Notes: a model not told the origin generated them from the sequence alone. DNA of 64,000 bases from Gnetum montanum (GCA_015680685.1 MNCI01001005.1:344739-408738), one strand, 5' to 3'; positions 34,864 through 46,405 are shown, counted from the first letter of the stretch. Program-made: numbers and translations.

Positions 34864-36010
34864 TCATGGAAAGGTTTTTATTTGTTGAATGTTAACTAGT
34901 TGGTTTTTGTTTAGGCTATCAAGTTTGTAGATAATCATGGCCCCAAATAAAAAATTCTCATCAATGATGTAAGGTCCATCCCACAATGTTTGAAATTTTG
35001 TTTGTTGAGATACATGTGCAGGATTCCAATAAAGAACCTTGTCTTCTAGTTGAAACGTGACTTTTCTTATTTTGAGGTCATAACATTTCTTGTTGAATGC
35101 CTTATGCATTTTTTTGGATTATAGGGCCATTAACTAATTTTTTTCTAGTAAGTTAAGACCCATTAATCATTCTTTCTATGCTAGACTTAGATCTACGTCA
35201 AGGTCATAGGGTATAGAGAGTGTATGGAGCTTGGATTGGATGGGCAATGTTGGTAGTTTTCCATACATAAGCTCATAGGGAGAATAACCTATGAAAAGCT
35301 TCCATGTGGAGTGATAGGCCCAAAGGGCATCATTTAATTTAGTGCTCCAGTCCCTTTGGTATTTGCTAATGGTACACATTAAGATTTTTGTAACCTCCCA
35401 ATTAGTGACCTCAGCTTAACCATTTCCTTGGGGGTGATATGGTGTTGTGAGTTTATGTTTAACCCCTAAGCATTGCATTAGTTTTCAAAAAGTGGCACTT
35501 GTAAAATGAGTTTCATTATCAGAAATTAACACATGAGGTACACCAAACCTATTTACAATGTTTTTTTGTACAAACCAAGTAGCAGTGATGGATGTATAGT
35601 CGATGACAGCTACTGTTTCTACCCACTTGGTACAATAGTCAACTGCAACTATGATATATGCCTTTTCATTTGATAAAGGTGCGGTGAGAACCATAAAGTC
35701 AATGCCCCAAATATCGAATGGCTCAAAAGGTTGTATCAACTATTGTGGCCCCTCCATTCAAGTTGTCATTTCATCATCCCTCTAGTAATGATCACAAGTG
35801 CAGAAAAATTGGTGTGCATCCCTAAAGATTGTTGGCCAATAATACCCTGCCATGAGGATTTTTATGGTTGTGCATCTCCTAGCATAATGGCCCCTACAAG
35901 GACCTTCATGAGCATCATAAAGAATGCACAATTGATCTATATCAGGGACACACCAATGTACCAGGCCATCGAGACAAACCTTGTAAAGGTTTTCATTAAT
36001 CTCCATGAAA
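34864..36010 (-). pseudogene. Integrase of element E (broken)
   Basis: In minus-sense order: the zinc region (35782-36006) with AHEGPCRGHYARRC and CTCDHY; the core (35485-35739) with WGIDFMVL (first Asp) and LISDNETHFTSATF (second Asp); the Glu region near 35410 (AEVTNWE) just after a stop; then 35176-35379 (WSTKLNDALWAYHSTWKLFIG) and the C-terminal part 34864-35109 (LEDKVLYWNPAH). The catalytic triad residues are visible but the frame has several stops. It would insert element DNA into the nuclear genome. Confidence 0.85.
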
Positions 36011-36069
36011 TATTTGACCCGATGAAGAAACTATTATTTCTTTCTATTGTCTAGCCCTTGTGGCAACTC

Positions 36070-36620
36070 TTACTTGAGTAGGTAAGTGAGGATGGTGTTG
36101 TACCATTTTGGTTCATTAGGCATTTGTACATTAATAGCACCTAAAAGGAGAGATTCATCAGGGAATTGATCAAATAAAGGGCTTTCTTTCTCCTTGTCAT
36201 CCCATATTAGTTGCAATAAATGATCCACAATCACATTCTCCACACCTTTATGATATACCATCATGAGATTGAATTCCTACAAAATCACAAGCCACCATAT
36301 GACATAGGTGCTCACCATTGTTTAGTTCATTAGAAATATGATGGTGCTATGATCTGTGTGCACAAACACTTTGTAGCCAAGCACATGGTGATTGAACTTC
36401 TATAAATCAAACACCATTTCCATCAACTCCTTTTCTATGGTTGTCCACCTACAATGCTTTGGCTTGCACAATGAATGTAATTTGGATATTTTTGATCATC
36501 CATCTACATAAGCACTTCCCCCAAAGAATAATTTGATGCATCGGTCATCACATGAAATGGTCTAGACCAATTTGGTGTTTGAAGAATAGGAGTTTCAACA
36601 AGAATTTGCTTCAATTATTG
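36070..36620 (-). pseudogene. RNase H of element E (broken)
   Basis: The minus strand reads PFHVMTDASNYSLGEVL near 36540 with the first Asp of RNase H. KGVENVIVDHLLQL near 36200 corresponds to the family's KGxENxVADxLSRL at the end of the domain. Unlike element A there is no second archaeal-type RNase H, as expected for Athila. Confidence 0.75.
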
Positions 36621-38100
36621 AAACGCTAATTCATAGGCAGGGGTCTAGACAAACAATGCATCCTTTTTTATCAATTCTATCAATAGCTTGGTGATTTTGG
36701 AAAAATTCTCAATGAATTGTCGGTAATAGCTAGTATGACAAAGGAATGACCAAACTTCTTTGACTGTTTTAGGTTGGTAGGTTATTCCTTGGATGATCCT
36801 TATTTTTTTAGGGTCCACCTTAATTCTTGCTTTTGAGATGTAATGCCCCAAGACTATGGCTTCCTAGACCATAAGATAACTCTTTTCCCACTTAAGCCAG
36901 AGGTTTGGTTTGACACATCTCTTTAACACCTACTCAAGATGGTCCAAGGCTTGCTCGAACATAGCTCCATAGGTAGAAAAATCATCCGTAAAGACTTCTA
37001 TCTCACTATTGATCTATTGTTGGAAAATGCTAAGAACTAATCATTGAAATGTGACTGGGGCATTACATAGACGAAATGGCATTTGATGGTAACCAAAAGT
37101 CCTCCAAGGACTATGAAATTTATCTTTGCCTGCTCCTCTGGTGTAATTCAGATTTGGTTATAGCCACTATAACCATCCAAAAAGCTATAAAAGCTATACC
37201 CTAACATGATGTCCAGTACTTGGTCAACAAAAGATAATGGAAAATGATTCTTGAAAGTTGTCATGTTGAGTAGTTGGAAGTCAATGCACACCTATCATTT
37301 GCCTGCTTTCTTTGGCATGATCATGAGTGGGTTGACCCACTCACTATCTACAATAGGGTAAATGAGTCCTGCTTTTAGAAGTTGTTCAATCTCCTCTTTG
37401 ATAATCTATTTTAACTTGGGATTCAAACATTGATGTGGTTGTCATTTTGGCTTGACGGTGGAGTTGGTGTATATCTTGTACTGGCATATTCTTGGATCTA
37501 TCCCAGTGAGCTTGGAATATCACCAAACAAAGGCTATTAACCACTTTTCCAAAGGATTCTTGAAAGTTGTCATGTTGAGCAGTTGGAAGTCAATGCACAC
37601 CTATCATTTGCCTGCTTTCTTTGGCATGATCACGAGTGGGTTGACCCACTCACTATCTACAATAGGGTAAATGAATCCTACTTTTAGAAGTTGTTCAATC
37701 TCCTCTTTGATAATCTATTTTAACTTGGGATTCAAACATTGATGTGGTTGTCATTTTGGCTTGACGGTGGGGTTGGTGTATATCTTGTACTGGCATATTC
37801 TTGGATCTATCCCAGTGAGCTTGGAATATCACCAAACAAAGGCTACTAACCACTTTTCCATAAATTTTATCAAATTTTTCTTCTGTTTTGTAGCAAGCCT
37901 GAAATTAATGATAACTGACCTCCCATTTTTCAAAAATACGTATTCCATTCCAGCCAGTAGCATCTTCAATGTAAGGGGCTTTTATTTAAAATTATCAAGA
38001 ATTTATAGCTCATCCCAATCAACATCATCATTTACTCCTTGAAAGAGCTGGTGGTGAACTTTCTTAAGTTCATCCATACTTGCAACGCACTCATACATTC
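36621..38100 (-). pseudogene. Reverse transcriptase of element E (broken)
   Basis: The minus-sense motifs are DSEWVNPLMIMPKKAGK then a stop pair and VCIDFQLLN (about 37280-37350), SFLDGYSGYNQI (about 37150) and EVFTDDFSTYGAMFEQAL (about 36990), then the thumb and connection at 36645-36851 (GHYISKARIKVDPKKIR, FLCHTSYYRQFIENFSKI). The catalytic Asp pair is kept. A 309-bp tandem duplication repeats the N-terminal part (37246-37863). Stops are frequent. Confidence 0.85.
37246..37863 (-). repeat. 309-bp tandem duplication inside the RT of element E
   Basis: GATTCTTGAAAGTTGTCATG at 37246 recurs at 37555. The two 309-bp units differ at only a few bases by eye. 309 is a multiple of three, so the frame would be kept (103 codons). 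It repeats the fingers part of RT with the AGK..VCIDF motif. Confidence 0.9.
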
Positions 38101-38257
38101 GTAACTCAGTTGGTTCCTTGCATAATGTACTACTGTTAGCTTCAGCTATCAGCCACTATGTGCCCTCTTGTTTTGTGGCTACTACATATAGACATCTCTA
38201 GATATTAGCTTCTAGTGTACACTGCTTGCATGTAGAGATAGATGTTTGCTTTATTGA

Positions 38258-38760
38258 TCATAACTTTTGCATACAATGGCACCTTGAATCATTGTACGTG
38301 CTACATGGAACTCTCTTCTTCTTGATCCTTCCACATGTTTTTTCTTTTGATATTTCCAAGGAAAGATCTCTAATGCCCATTTTGGCATCAATAGTACTAA
38401 TCCATGTCCTTCCCATAATAATTGGAAAGTTCCCCTTGTAATTCTTCACTTTGATTACTAGGAAATCAATAGGATATGACCACCTACAAATGGTGGTGAT
38501 GATTTTCTCAACCAATCCCAATGGAACAATGATGGACTAGTCCATTAGTTCCAACCAGATGTTGCTCTTTTTCAAATAAGGAAGGTTCCAAATTATGTAC
38601 ATCTAATGCGAGATCAAATTAACACTGCAACCAAAGTTAAGAAGAGCTTTACAAGGCTCATTCCTAGAAATTTGCAAGTAAACTAGGAGACTTTTGGAAT
38701 CATATAATTTTATAGGTAGAATACCAACTCAAACCCAATTGGATACAACATGTGTTAGCA
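38258..38760 (-). pseudogene. Protease of element E (active-site Asp lost)
   Basis: The minus strand reads CKALLNFGCSVNLIS near 38640, where G has CKDLLDSGSNVNLIS. The D-S-G active site is therefore N-F-G, which should be dead. Downstream CRWSYPIDFLVIKVKNYKGN and PIIMGRTWIST (the ILGRxWL-like box) follow. Confidence 0.75.
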
Positions 38761-39429
38761 TTACAATGTGGATTCAAGAAGGATTTTGGTTGAAGGGGAC
38801 TTGAATAGAAAGGAAATAGAGGAAGGTGAAGGAGTAGGATTACCAGCCACTAATGTGTCTGAGGGCTTTGGTGGACTGCAAGGTTAGAAGAAGTATCCTT
38901 TCTTTATTCATGATTTTGACCAGCTGGATGGGTTAACCAATTGCAAATTAACTATCCTCGTAGCATTCATTTGTTATGGTTGTGCAGGTAATTCACTTTG
39001 CATGGATGGAGCAAGGGGTAGTTATGTAGGAGGTGGAGGAGTAGGTGGAGTAACAGGAGGTGCATGAGGGTAGTAGGTGGCATCCCTCCTTAGATAGGAT
39101 GATTGGTATGTTTTAGGAGGGTTGTGGTGAGGTTGGTAAGTAGCCATATGACCAAAGGAGTTCCTTGGAGATAAAGGTTGCTAAACAACGTAATTGTAGG
39201 AATCTGGTTACCAATAAGGGTATTGTTATCTTGGAGGTGGCAATGCTCGCGATTGTGGTTGCTATCACTACTAGTATAATTCATGAGGTTGTGAAGGAGT
39301 TTCACTTGGATCGTATTACTATGGTTGGTGAAACTGTCGAGGATTGCCTTGTGGAGAAGGCAATTTTTTCAATGTTTTCCTTTGTGCAAGTTGTGGATAT
39401 AAGACATACACCCCAAATTCTTACAAGTG
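38761..39429 (-). other. gag-protease linker of element E
   Basis: Low-complexity sequence coding for Pro/His/Asn-rich peptide on the minus strand (39090-39305 is the longest frame). No domain is recognised. It matches the composition of the gag tail of D. Confidence 0.4.
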
Positions 39430-41259
39430 TCATATAACTAGACAACATTGCTTAGGATGTTCATACTGAAAAACATCACACCCACCATCATCATCTAAAT
39501 CACTATCCACAACCATCTCTATTGTAGCCATTTTACCTTTACGCTTAGATATGGTACGTTTAGCTTCCTTATGTCTTTGATAATCTAGCTCACTACTTTG
39601 CTTCTTAGACTCTTCAGTAATTTTTAAAACAACTTGAAACCTATTGTCTATGGAGTCCCATAATTGATCAACCTTAGCCATAATTTCTGATTGCAATTTC
39701 TGGAACAGTAAGGTTTTCTGATTAACCACCTCATCTCTGGTGAATTCATCCTCACTGTCACAAAATCTAACCCCTTTTTTTAAATAGAAGGGTCTCTATT
39801 GTATTCTTATACACTTTGATAGTTTCTCAACTCTCCCTCCTTGTTGGCTACCTACTCAATTAGTTTTTGGATTTGATGGATGCTTAACTTTGTCAATCTC
39901 CCTTGGGCATAGATGCCAATGGTTATTTTTGTTTCAGACCATAATCCATCTATGATATGGCAAAGTTGATCAAGTTGAGAGTATCCATGGTTGGGACACC
40001 TATGCAATAGAGAGTAGTATTAGCCAATAGTAGCATCCAAGGGCTCATTATTTCCTTGTTTCCACCCTTGAATTTATTTCCTTAGATTGGATACTTGGGA
40101 GTACATTTGATATTTATCATTGAATAGTTCCAACATCATACTCCACCACCTAATCGATTGTGGTTCCAAGGATCAATACCAATTTTCTACTTCCTTTATG
40201 AGTGTCCTTGAAAATAATTTCAACTTTTGCCATTCATTATTAATATTTTGCAAGGCACATGCATCTTGGAATGCCTAGAGATGATTTTGTAGATCAGCAT
40301 CATATCCTCCCTCGAACTGAGAAATGTTATTCATATCTAGTCTCTTTATTCTATTGTCCTTCACATGCCTTCTTCAAATCCTCATAGCCTCTACCATATT
40401 CAACATGTCCCAAGTATCAAGTAGAGGTTTATCAAGTCCATGATGGTGGTGCCTATGATGTTTCCTACTAACCCTTCTTTTTTGATGATGGGCCTCTCTG
40501 GATTACCCATGTCTTTGGTCACGACTGTCTTGATGGTCCCTTCTATTATTTTGGTCTTGTTGGTCACCTCTATCATGATTATTTCTTTTGTGACCATGAT
40601 CTAAACTAGATGAAGAAGAAGACGATGATGATGAGAGGGAAGAAAAGGCCAACTTCCTTTGCACTGACGTCTATCACCCTTCCTTTGATGCTTATGACCA
40701 CGATCGTGATTATGATCTCCTTTATCCCCCTTTTCTTAACTTTCTTCTCTAGATCCATTTTTATCATTAGATCCATTTTGATCAGAACCTAGATTATGGG
40801 TTGTGGATTGTACATTCTGGTTGACGACTCCTTGAACAAACTTAAAGAGAGGAGAATCACTAAAGAAGTGGTTACCTTCATCAATTAGGCCAAGTGGAGG
40901 TGAAAAGATATTTGACCCCTTGTCCTTCACAAGCTCATGCTAGTGCCCTACTATCGATCCCTTAATTTTTTTGCTTTAGTGAGATGATAATCCCTTGAGT
41001 CGGGAACTCGCATCTCGCATTCTCCATGGAGATGTTGAAGCCTGTGTCATGCAAGCATTAGTTGGAGCATTGCTGGAACATATTGGTTAGGTGGAAACAC
41101 AATGTTACCTTCCATATCATGGCACTGCATCAGTTCATCTTGATGTAAGATGAAGGTGAAGTCTGGTACATGCTCATTAAGATGAGCATACACCACTTGG
41201 TATTGTTGAGGCACCTGAACTACCCTAGGTGAAGATGGGATCCTATGAGAAGAAGACAT
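39430..41259 (-). pseudogene. gag of element E (broken)
   Basis: The start is the ATG at 41259 (MSSSHRIPSSPRVVQVPQQY), about 140 bases after the primer site. The first frame stops at 41047. Then come a Ser/Asn-rich and basic region (40400-40930) and the capsid-like core around 40080-40330 with several stops (LELFNDKYQMYSQVSNLRK, CPNHGYSQLDQL). The C-terminal part is 39430-39729 with an acidic stretch ending DDDGGCDVFQYEHPKQC. It is related to gag of D and G. Confidence 0.75.
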
Positions 41260-41398
41260 TTTATGTTAATAAACAGTGTGAAATTGAGATTTAATTTAAT
41301 GATAATAATTTTTGTTTTTATAGGATTTGACTCTTATGGTTCTAACAACGAGGCTACTAAGTTTCACTCGATTTAGATAGCGCATGAAGAACTACAGT

Positions 41399-41415
41399 CC
41401 TCAGAAATGGCACCA
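41399..41415 (-). other. Primer binding site of element E
   Basis: The minus strand reads TGGTGCCATTTCTGAGG directly after the LTR end. It is a decayed form of the site in D (TGGCACCATTGCTAGGG). Confidence 0.65.
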
Positions 41416-41416
41416 A

Positions 41417-42297
41417 TGATGAGTGGTAAGGTATGCCTATGCCCAACCATATGAATCACAAGTGTTCACATGCAATCCAGTCAAATTCCATAGACTATAA
41501 TTATAAAGTACACTAGAGCTAAACAGTGTATGCTTATTGTTCATTTGTTGTCTTCCTAGTACCACTTGTGGAATGCAATTGTATGGTTAAGTGTGATTAA
41601 GGCATAAGATTTTTATTATTTTGTGTTTTTTATGGAATTACTCACCTAGGACAAGAATAAAAGTGATTATAAATAAGAGTGATTAATTGCTAAGTAAAAT
41701 ATAGTCTAATCTAGCCTAACACAAGTAACCATCTCCACTTCCTGGACACATCCTGAACTTGTGCAAACACTACTAGGCTATCAAAAGCTAGCCATTTTTG
41801 AGCTACCAAGTGTCACATGTATGCTCAAAGTGGTCATGCTTGTGTAATTTAATGATTTTATTGATTGATCAAAATTAATTACTACATAAATAATATTAAT
41901 GTAAATTTCATGAAATAATAATATGTAAATGCATAGGAAAGAAAATCTCAAGTGCTGCAAGGAATGGATCAAAGAGTTCATCTTTATTGCCAACACAATG
42001 GTGTGCTCAGGTACATCAATACTTGAACAAATATTTGTTCCCAGTTAGACCTTCTACTATGGGCACTTGGAAAATATTCTAACTTTCAAATGGACAAACT
42101 ACAAGAGTTTCACTAATTGATTACCAAAAAGTTACTTCCAATTGTGTGCCTAGGCACTATATGTATAGACTTGAGAGTAACCCTACAATATCAAATGTAC
42201 GATATTGCATCTTGGGTTGCGATATCGCGTACCTGATATCATGTACCTACTAGCATGGCCACCCCAATATTGGAGTATTTAAAAAAATGATTTATCA
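41417..42297 (-). repeat. 5' LTR of element E
   Basis: In the minus sense it runs from TGATAAATCATTTTTTT (42297) to CCACTCATCA (41417). A GATATC-rich cluster lies at about 42188-42245. It is flanked on the right by ATAAT (42298-42302), one copy of the target duplication. Confidence 0.85.
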
Positions 42298-43325
42298 ATA
42301 ATTGATCAACCTTAGCATTATTTTAGATTGAAATTTTTGAACTGGAAAGGTTTTTCTATTCACCACCTCATCAAGTGATGATTCTTTCTCATTGTTACAA
42401 AATCAAACCTCCCTCTTTTGAATGGAAGGATTGTAGTTGTACTCTTCTACACTTCCTCATTTTTTTAATTGTCATTCCTCTTTAGCTACCTACTTAATCA
42501 ATCTTTAGATTTGATGGATGCTTAATTTTGATAGTTACCCTTGGGCATAGATGCCATGAATTCTCCTTATTTCTAATCAAATCCTGTCTACAATGTGACG
42601 AAGTTGGTCTAGTTGAGAATAATCATGGCCAAGGCATTTTTGCACTAAGGAATAGTATCACTTAATGGTGGCATTCAAGAGTTCATATATCCCTTGTTTC
42701 CATTCTTGGATCTACCTTCTTAAGTTGTACACTTGGGAGTACATATGATATTTGTCATTGAATAATTTAAGCATTGTACTCTATCATCTGATAAATTCTA
42801 GTTCTAAGGACTAATACCAGTTCTTTGCCTTTTTAATGAGTGTCCTTGGAAACAACTTAAGCTTTTTCCACATACTTAACATACTTAACATACTTAACAT
42901 AATCCCTAGTGTTACTATCCTACATAACATACTTAACATGAAGTCCTTAGAGATCCAATCGTATAAGCATTTGTTATATAATCATAGGAATGGATTGATC
43001 TAGTGCCAACACAATGTTTCCCTCCATGTAACGCCACCACAACTGTTCATCTAGGTGTAGGATGAAGGTGAAACTGGATACATACTCATCAAGATGAGCA
43101 TATACCACTCTATATTATTGAGGCACCTACTGATGTACTCCATTGGACTTGGGTAGAGAACCACTCCTATGAGAAGAAGATATTTTATGTTCAAAAATAC
43201 AAATGCAATGTTCTTTTAGAAATTGTTGTAGTTATTTTAAAGTATGATATGACTCTAGGTTCTATTTCAATAATTTTGAATAATTTTCACTAAATGCTAG
43301 ATAGCAGATGTAACAACTAAAAGGT
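42298..43325 (-). pseudogene. 5' part of gag of element G
   Basis: The sequence aligns with E gag (39660-41260) in phrase order: a counterpart of VDQLW at the insertion point, KLFNDKYHMYSQVYNLRR and EWKQG, and near 43000-43180 the N-terminal segment with LHLDEQLWW-like sequence. A small tandem ATACTTAAC x3 lies at about 42871-42899. Many stops are present. It is continued, beyond E, by the fragment in 31653-32004. Confidence 0.7.
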
Positions 43326-43342
43326 CCTTAGCAACAACACCA
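43326..43342 (-). other. Primer binding site of element G
   Basis: The minus strand reads TGGTGTTGTTGCTAAGG, again a decayed Athila-type site, one base from the LTR end. Confidence 0.6.
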
Positions 43343-43343
43343 A

Positions 43344-44197
43344 TGATTAGCATTGAGGTACCCCTATGCCCAACCATACAAATCACAAGCATTCATGCAT
43401 AATCTAGTTGAATTCCGAAAATCTTAAGTTTTTAAGTACACTAGTTCTAAAAAGGTCAAATCTAATTAGGACAATCATTGTCTTCTTAGTTCCACTCATG
43501 AGGTACAAGTCTATAGTAAAGTGCAACTAAGGTATATGAATTTTATCATTTTATATTTTTTAAGTATAATTTCCTAGAACAAGAATGAAAGGTAGAGGAA
43601 TTTAACATCTAATTGATCTACTACCTAGCTAGCCTAACATAAGTACTTGTTCCCACTCTCCAAACACATCCTAAATGCATATATCACTATTGGGTTACCA
43701 AACATTAAGCGTTTGTGGGTTACCAAGCACTATATGTATGTTTGAAGTGGTTGTGCTTATGTTCATTAACAACTGGAAATTAATTACTTAATTAAAATGC
43801 CTTAAGGTAGAGTGCATGAATATCAAACACATTAAAGGAAACATTAATCTATTCTTAGTTCTACAAAGATTATCAAAAGGGCTCATCTTTATTTCCATCA
43901 CACTACTATGCTCAGGTACATTAGTGCTTAAACAAAGATCCATACACACTTATACTCCTACTACGGGAACTCAGAAATATCCTAACTATGGAATGGCTAA
44001 ACTGTAAGAACTTCATTACTCTATGAAAAAACTAATAATCAAAATCATGTGTCCAAGTGCTATATTTATAGGCCAACATATACCCCATGATATCATATAT
44101 TCAACATCGCATCTTGGGGTTCAATATCGAGTATCTGATATTGAGGCTATGATATTTCATATGTGATATTGGAAAACATCAAAACATGATTCATCCA
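43344..44197 (-). repeat. 5' LTR of element G
   Basis: It aligns with the E and D LTRs: the minus-sense start is TGGATGAATCATGTTTTG-like near 44197, with the GATATC/ATATC cluster at 44088-44180, and the end is CCTCAATGCTAATCA at 43344. It is more diverged than the E pair. Confidence 0.7.
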
Positions 44198-44494
44198 TAG
44201 TTAGGCATCAAAGACTTATCCTTGGAGATTTCTAAGAAAAATAGTTTTGGAAAAATAGAGAGGAAGCATGTTCCATGCACAACATATAGTTACAAAATAT
44301 GTCACTATGTGCAAAAATTATGGATTGTGAAAAGTACAATAATCATAGCATACAAGTAATTTGTAGATGTCACAAAAATCCAAAGGTGCTTGTACATGGC
44401 AACCACAAAATAGGAGAGCATCCCATGGCTAACAATTGAACCTAAAAGTAGTTTAGCCTTGTTTATGAAATAAATTGAGAGCCTAACAATTTCC
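44198..44494 (-). other. Interior 3' end of a further Athila-like copy
   Basis: Immediately outside the G LTR the minus strand reads CTCCAAGGATAAGTCTTTGA, which corresponds to the CAAGGATGAGTTTTCATTCA found before 3' LTRs in D and E. The next 200 bases align loosely with 32790-33000. The G LTR is thus flanked on both sides by element interior, as in LTR-sharing tandem copies. Confidence 0.45.
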
Positions 44495-45775
44495 TAAAAC
44501 ACCATAAAATTTTGGGTTCAACATCTTGATTGGAAATTTGGCTATGTGTCAAAACAATGACACTTTGCCCATATTTTTCCAAGTGTTGAGTGTAGTTGGC
44601 ACCAAACTCCTAGACTTGAAAAATTGTTCTAACTATTAGGACGATGACACTTTCTATAGCACCCTACCATGTTGTGTAGCGTAGCGCAGTGTAGCACATT
44701 GATGTGCTATAGTAAAGCATAGCACAACGTAGCACACTGACGTGCTACAGTGTAGCGTAGCGCTATAGTGCAACTCCCTGCTATGTTGTGTAGTGTAGCA
44801 CATTGCCATGCTATAGTGTAGCGTAGCACATTTCCAAGATATAGTGTAGTGTAGTGCTACAGTGAAACTCCTGATACACTATGTAGTGTAGCACAACATA
44901 GCACACTGCCATGCTACAGTGTAGCGTAGCACTACAGTGCAGCATAGCGCTATAGTGCAACACCCAGAGCTACAGTGTAGCGTAGCACTACAGTGCAGGA
45001 TAGCGCTACAATACAACACCCAGAGCTACAATGCTCCGCATTTTGGGCTAATCTTAGCCCTATAAATAATCCTATGCCTTCTTTTAGAAAGGAGGTTGGC
45101 TTTCATTTTTTCACCAAAGAGGCAGTTGGCACTTCCATTTGTCATTTTTGACACTTTGGCATCTTGGCACCTATCCCCATGGGTGAATGAGATCTAGAGC
45201 ACACCATACCAATAGAGAAAAACATCAACATCACACAACACACTAGAGCCCCATTGTAGATTTTTACAAGATCGCATAGTACACCATGGCTACCAACCTA
45301 GTAGGCATAGTTCATCATAGTGAGCACCAGACTTCATAGCCCAACACCATGAAGGCTGTGACTGTGCTCCCACTACGCCTATTGTACACTCTGTATACCC
45401 GTATGAATTAGCTACACTCCCTTTTTTTGGGGCGGTGCATCTTCCTATTCAAACCCTCTTTTTTCTTATTAGAGCATTTATTTTTTTTGGCATTATCAAG
45501 TGTTCAATCATGTCCACTGTCTTGTTATGTGTTTAGCACATTTCTACTACTATGCACATTATGTTTTCTTTTATTTTACCATTAGGTGTTCCATTCAAAA
45601 TCATTGTTTGCAAAAGGGTTATTGTACATTGGTTAAGTCCTTATCTAATTGACCAGACCTTTCAAGGCACCCCGAATCCATTTTCTCTAGCACGGCCCTC
45701 ATGTGAATTTGGGGTTCAACTGTGCATCCAAAGACCTCTCGGTGTTTCTAGCCACCGATGTTTTGTATCACTAGA
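44495..45775 (+). repeat. 5' LTR of element B
   Basis: It starts TAAAACACCATAAAATTTTG, against TGAAACACC in A and C. It ends ATGTTTTGTATCACTAGA, aligned with the A LTR end ATGTTTTCTATCATTATA. The last 200 bases follow the A LTR closely in phrase order. The central part is a CATAGC/GTAGCGCTA repeat. Confidence 0.75.
44650..45035. repeat. GTAGCGCTAC-type repeat array in the B LTR
   Basis: Phrases such as GTGTAGCGTAGCACTACAGT and GCAGCATAGCGCTATAGTGC recur many times at irregular spacing. Many are near-palindromic (AGCGCT, CTATAG, GTAGC...GCTAC). A continuation lies in the leader at 59114-59285. Confidence 0.8.
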
Positions 45776-45780
45776 GTTTT

Positions 45781-45799
45781 TGGTGCTAGAAGGAGGGCC
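45781..45799 (+). other. Primer binding site of element B
   Basis: TGGTGCTAGAAGGAGGGCC, one base different from the site of A, five bases after the LTR end. Confidence 0.8.
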
Positions 45800-45907
45800 A
45801 GATCTAAGTTTGTATCAAGTATCATTTTTAACTATTACGACTTGTTTTGTATAGCATAGTAGCTGCACCACATGTAACGTAGCAGGGTGGTATAGGGCAC
45901 AGCATAG
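45800..45907 (+). other. Leader of element B, left of the A insertion
   Basis: It ends GGGCACAGCATAG. The last five bases, CATAG, are one copy of the target duplication made by A. The leader resumes at 59114. Confidence 0.75.
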
Positions 45908-46169
45908 TGAAACACCGTGAAAATTACGAGTACAGGCAGAGATTCGTAATTCAAGCGAGAGCACGCATCAGCTTTGTTCAAGGACAAGTTTACGCTCTAT
46001 TACGCACGGCAGCGTAATAAGCATAATAGGCTCCAAAATAGTTGAAGGCAGAGTCTAGAGAAGCAGAACAGTGCGACACTTTTTCTCATGGCGTATGAAT
46101 AACTTGTCTTTACGCTCGTTACGTGGCGGTGCGTACCATTGCGTATTTCATCATTAAAGCTAGGCATTG

Positions 46170-46405
46170 TTTATGCTTCATCACGCGCAGCTGCGTAGTG
46201 AGCGTAAGTTACACATTATTTACGCTTTGTTACGCGCAGCTGCGTAGTGAGCGTAAGTTACACATTATTTACGCTTTGTTATGCGCAGCTGCATAGTGAG
46301 CATAAGTTGCACATTATTTACGCTTTGTTACGCACAGCTGCGTAATGAGCGTAAGTTAGACATTGTCTACGCTTTGTTCCGCGCAGCTGCGTAGTGAGCG
46401 TAAAA
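46170..46405 (+). repeat. Five 49-bp hairpin repeats in the A LTR
   Basis: Each unit reads TTACGCTTTGTTACGCGCAG then CTGCGTAGTGAGCGTAAG and a spacer. TTACGCT pairs with AGCGTAA, and GCGCAGCTGCG-like sequence forms an inner palindrome. The units lie about 250 bases upstream of the TATA box, in U3. The same five are in the 3' LTR. Confidence 0.9.

Larger units (their letters stand above)
31406..42297 (-). mobile_element. Element E: full-length Athila-like retrotransposon inserted in gag of G
   Basis: LTRs of about 885 bp (right, 5': 41417-42297; left, 3': 32006-32764 plus 31527-31652 of the reversed segment). The primer site is next to the right LTR. The order in the minus sense is gag, protease, RT, RNase H, integrase and a long 3' region. 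The RT box VFTDDFSTYG is of the Athila type (VFMDDFSVYG). The flanking 5-mers are ATAAT at 42298-42302 and, after reversing the misplaced segment, ATAAT at the left edge. All coding parts carry stops. Confidence 0.85.
30205..44197 (-). mobile_element. Element G: old Athila-like element split by element E
   Basis: On the minus strand the order is an LTR at 43344-44197, a primer site, gag from 43325 to 42298, then element E, then (after correcting the orientation of 31405-32005) the rest of gag, then protease at 30925-31404, then a decayed LTR fragment. No RT or integrase of G remains. The gag halves join exactly at the E insertion point with a 5-bp duplication. The assignment of the left LTR fragment to G is uncertain. 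Confidence 0.65.

Noticed and set aside
44650-45035. Centromeric or other satellite array
   Set aside because: Spacing is irregular, and the same words occur in the LTR and leader of the same element, so it is part of B.
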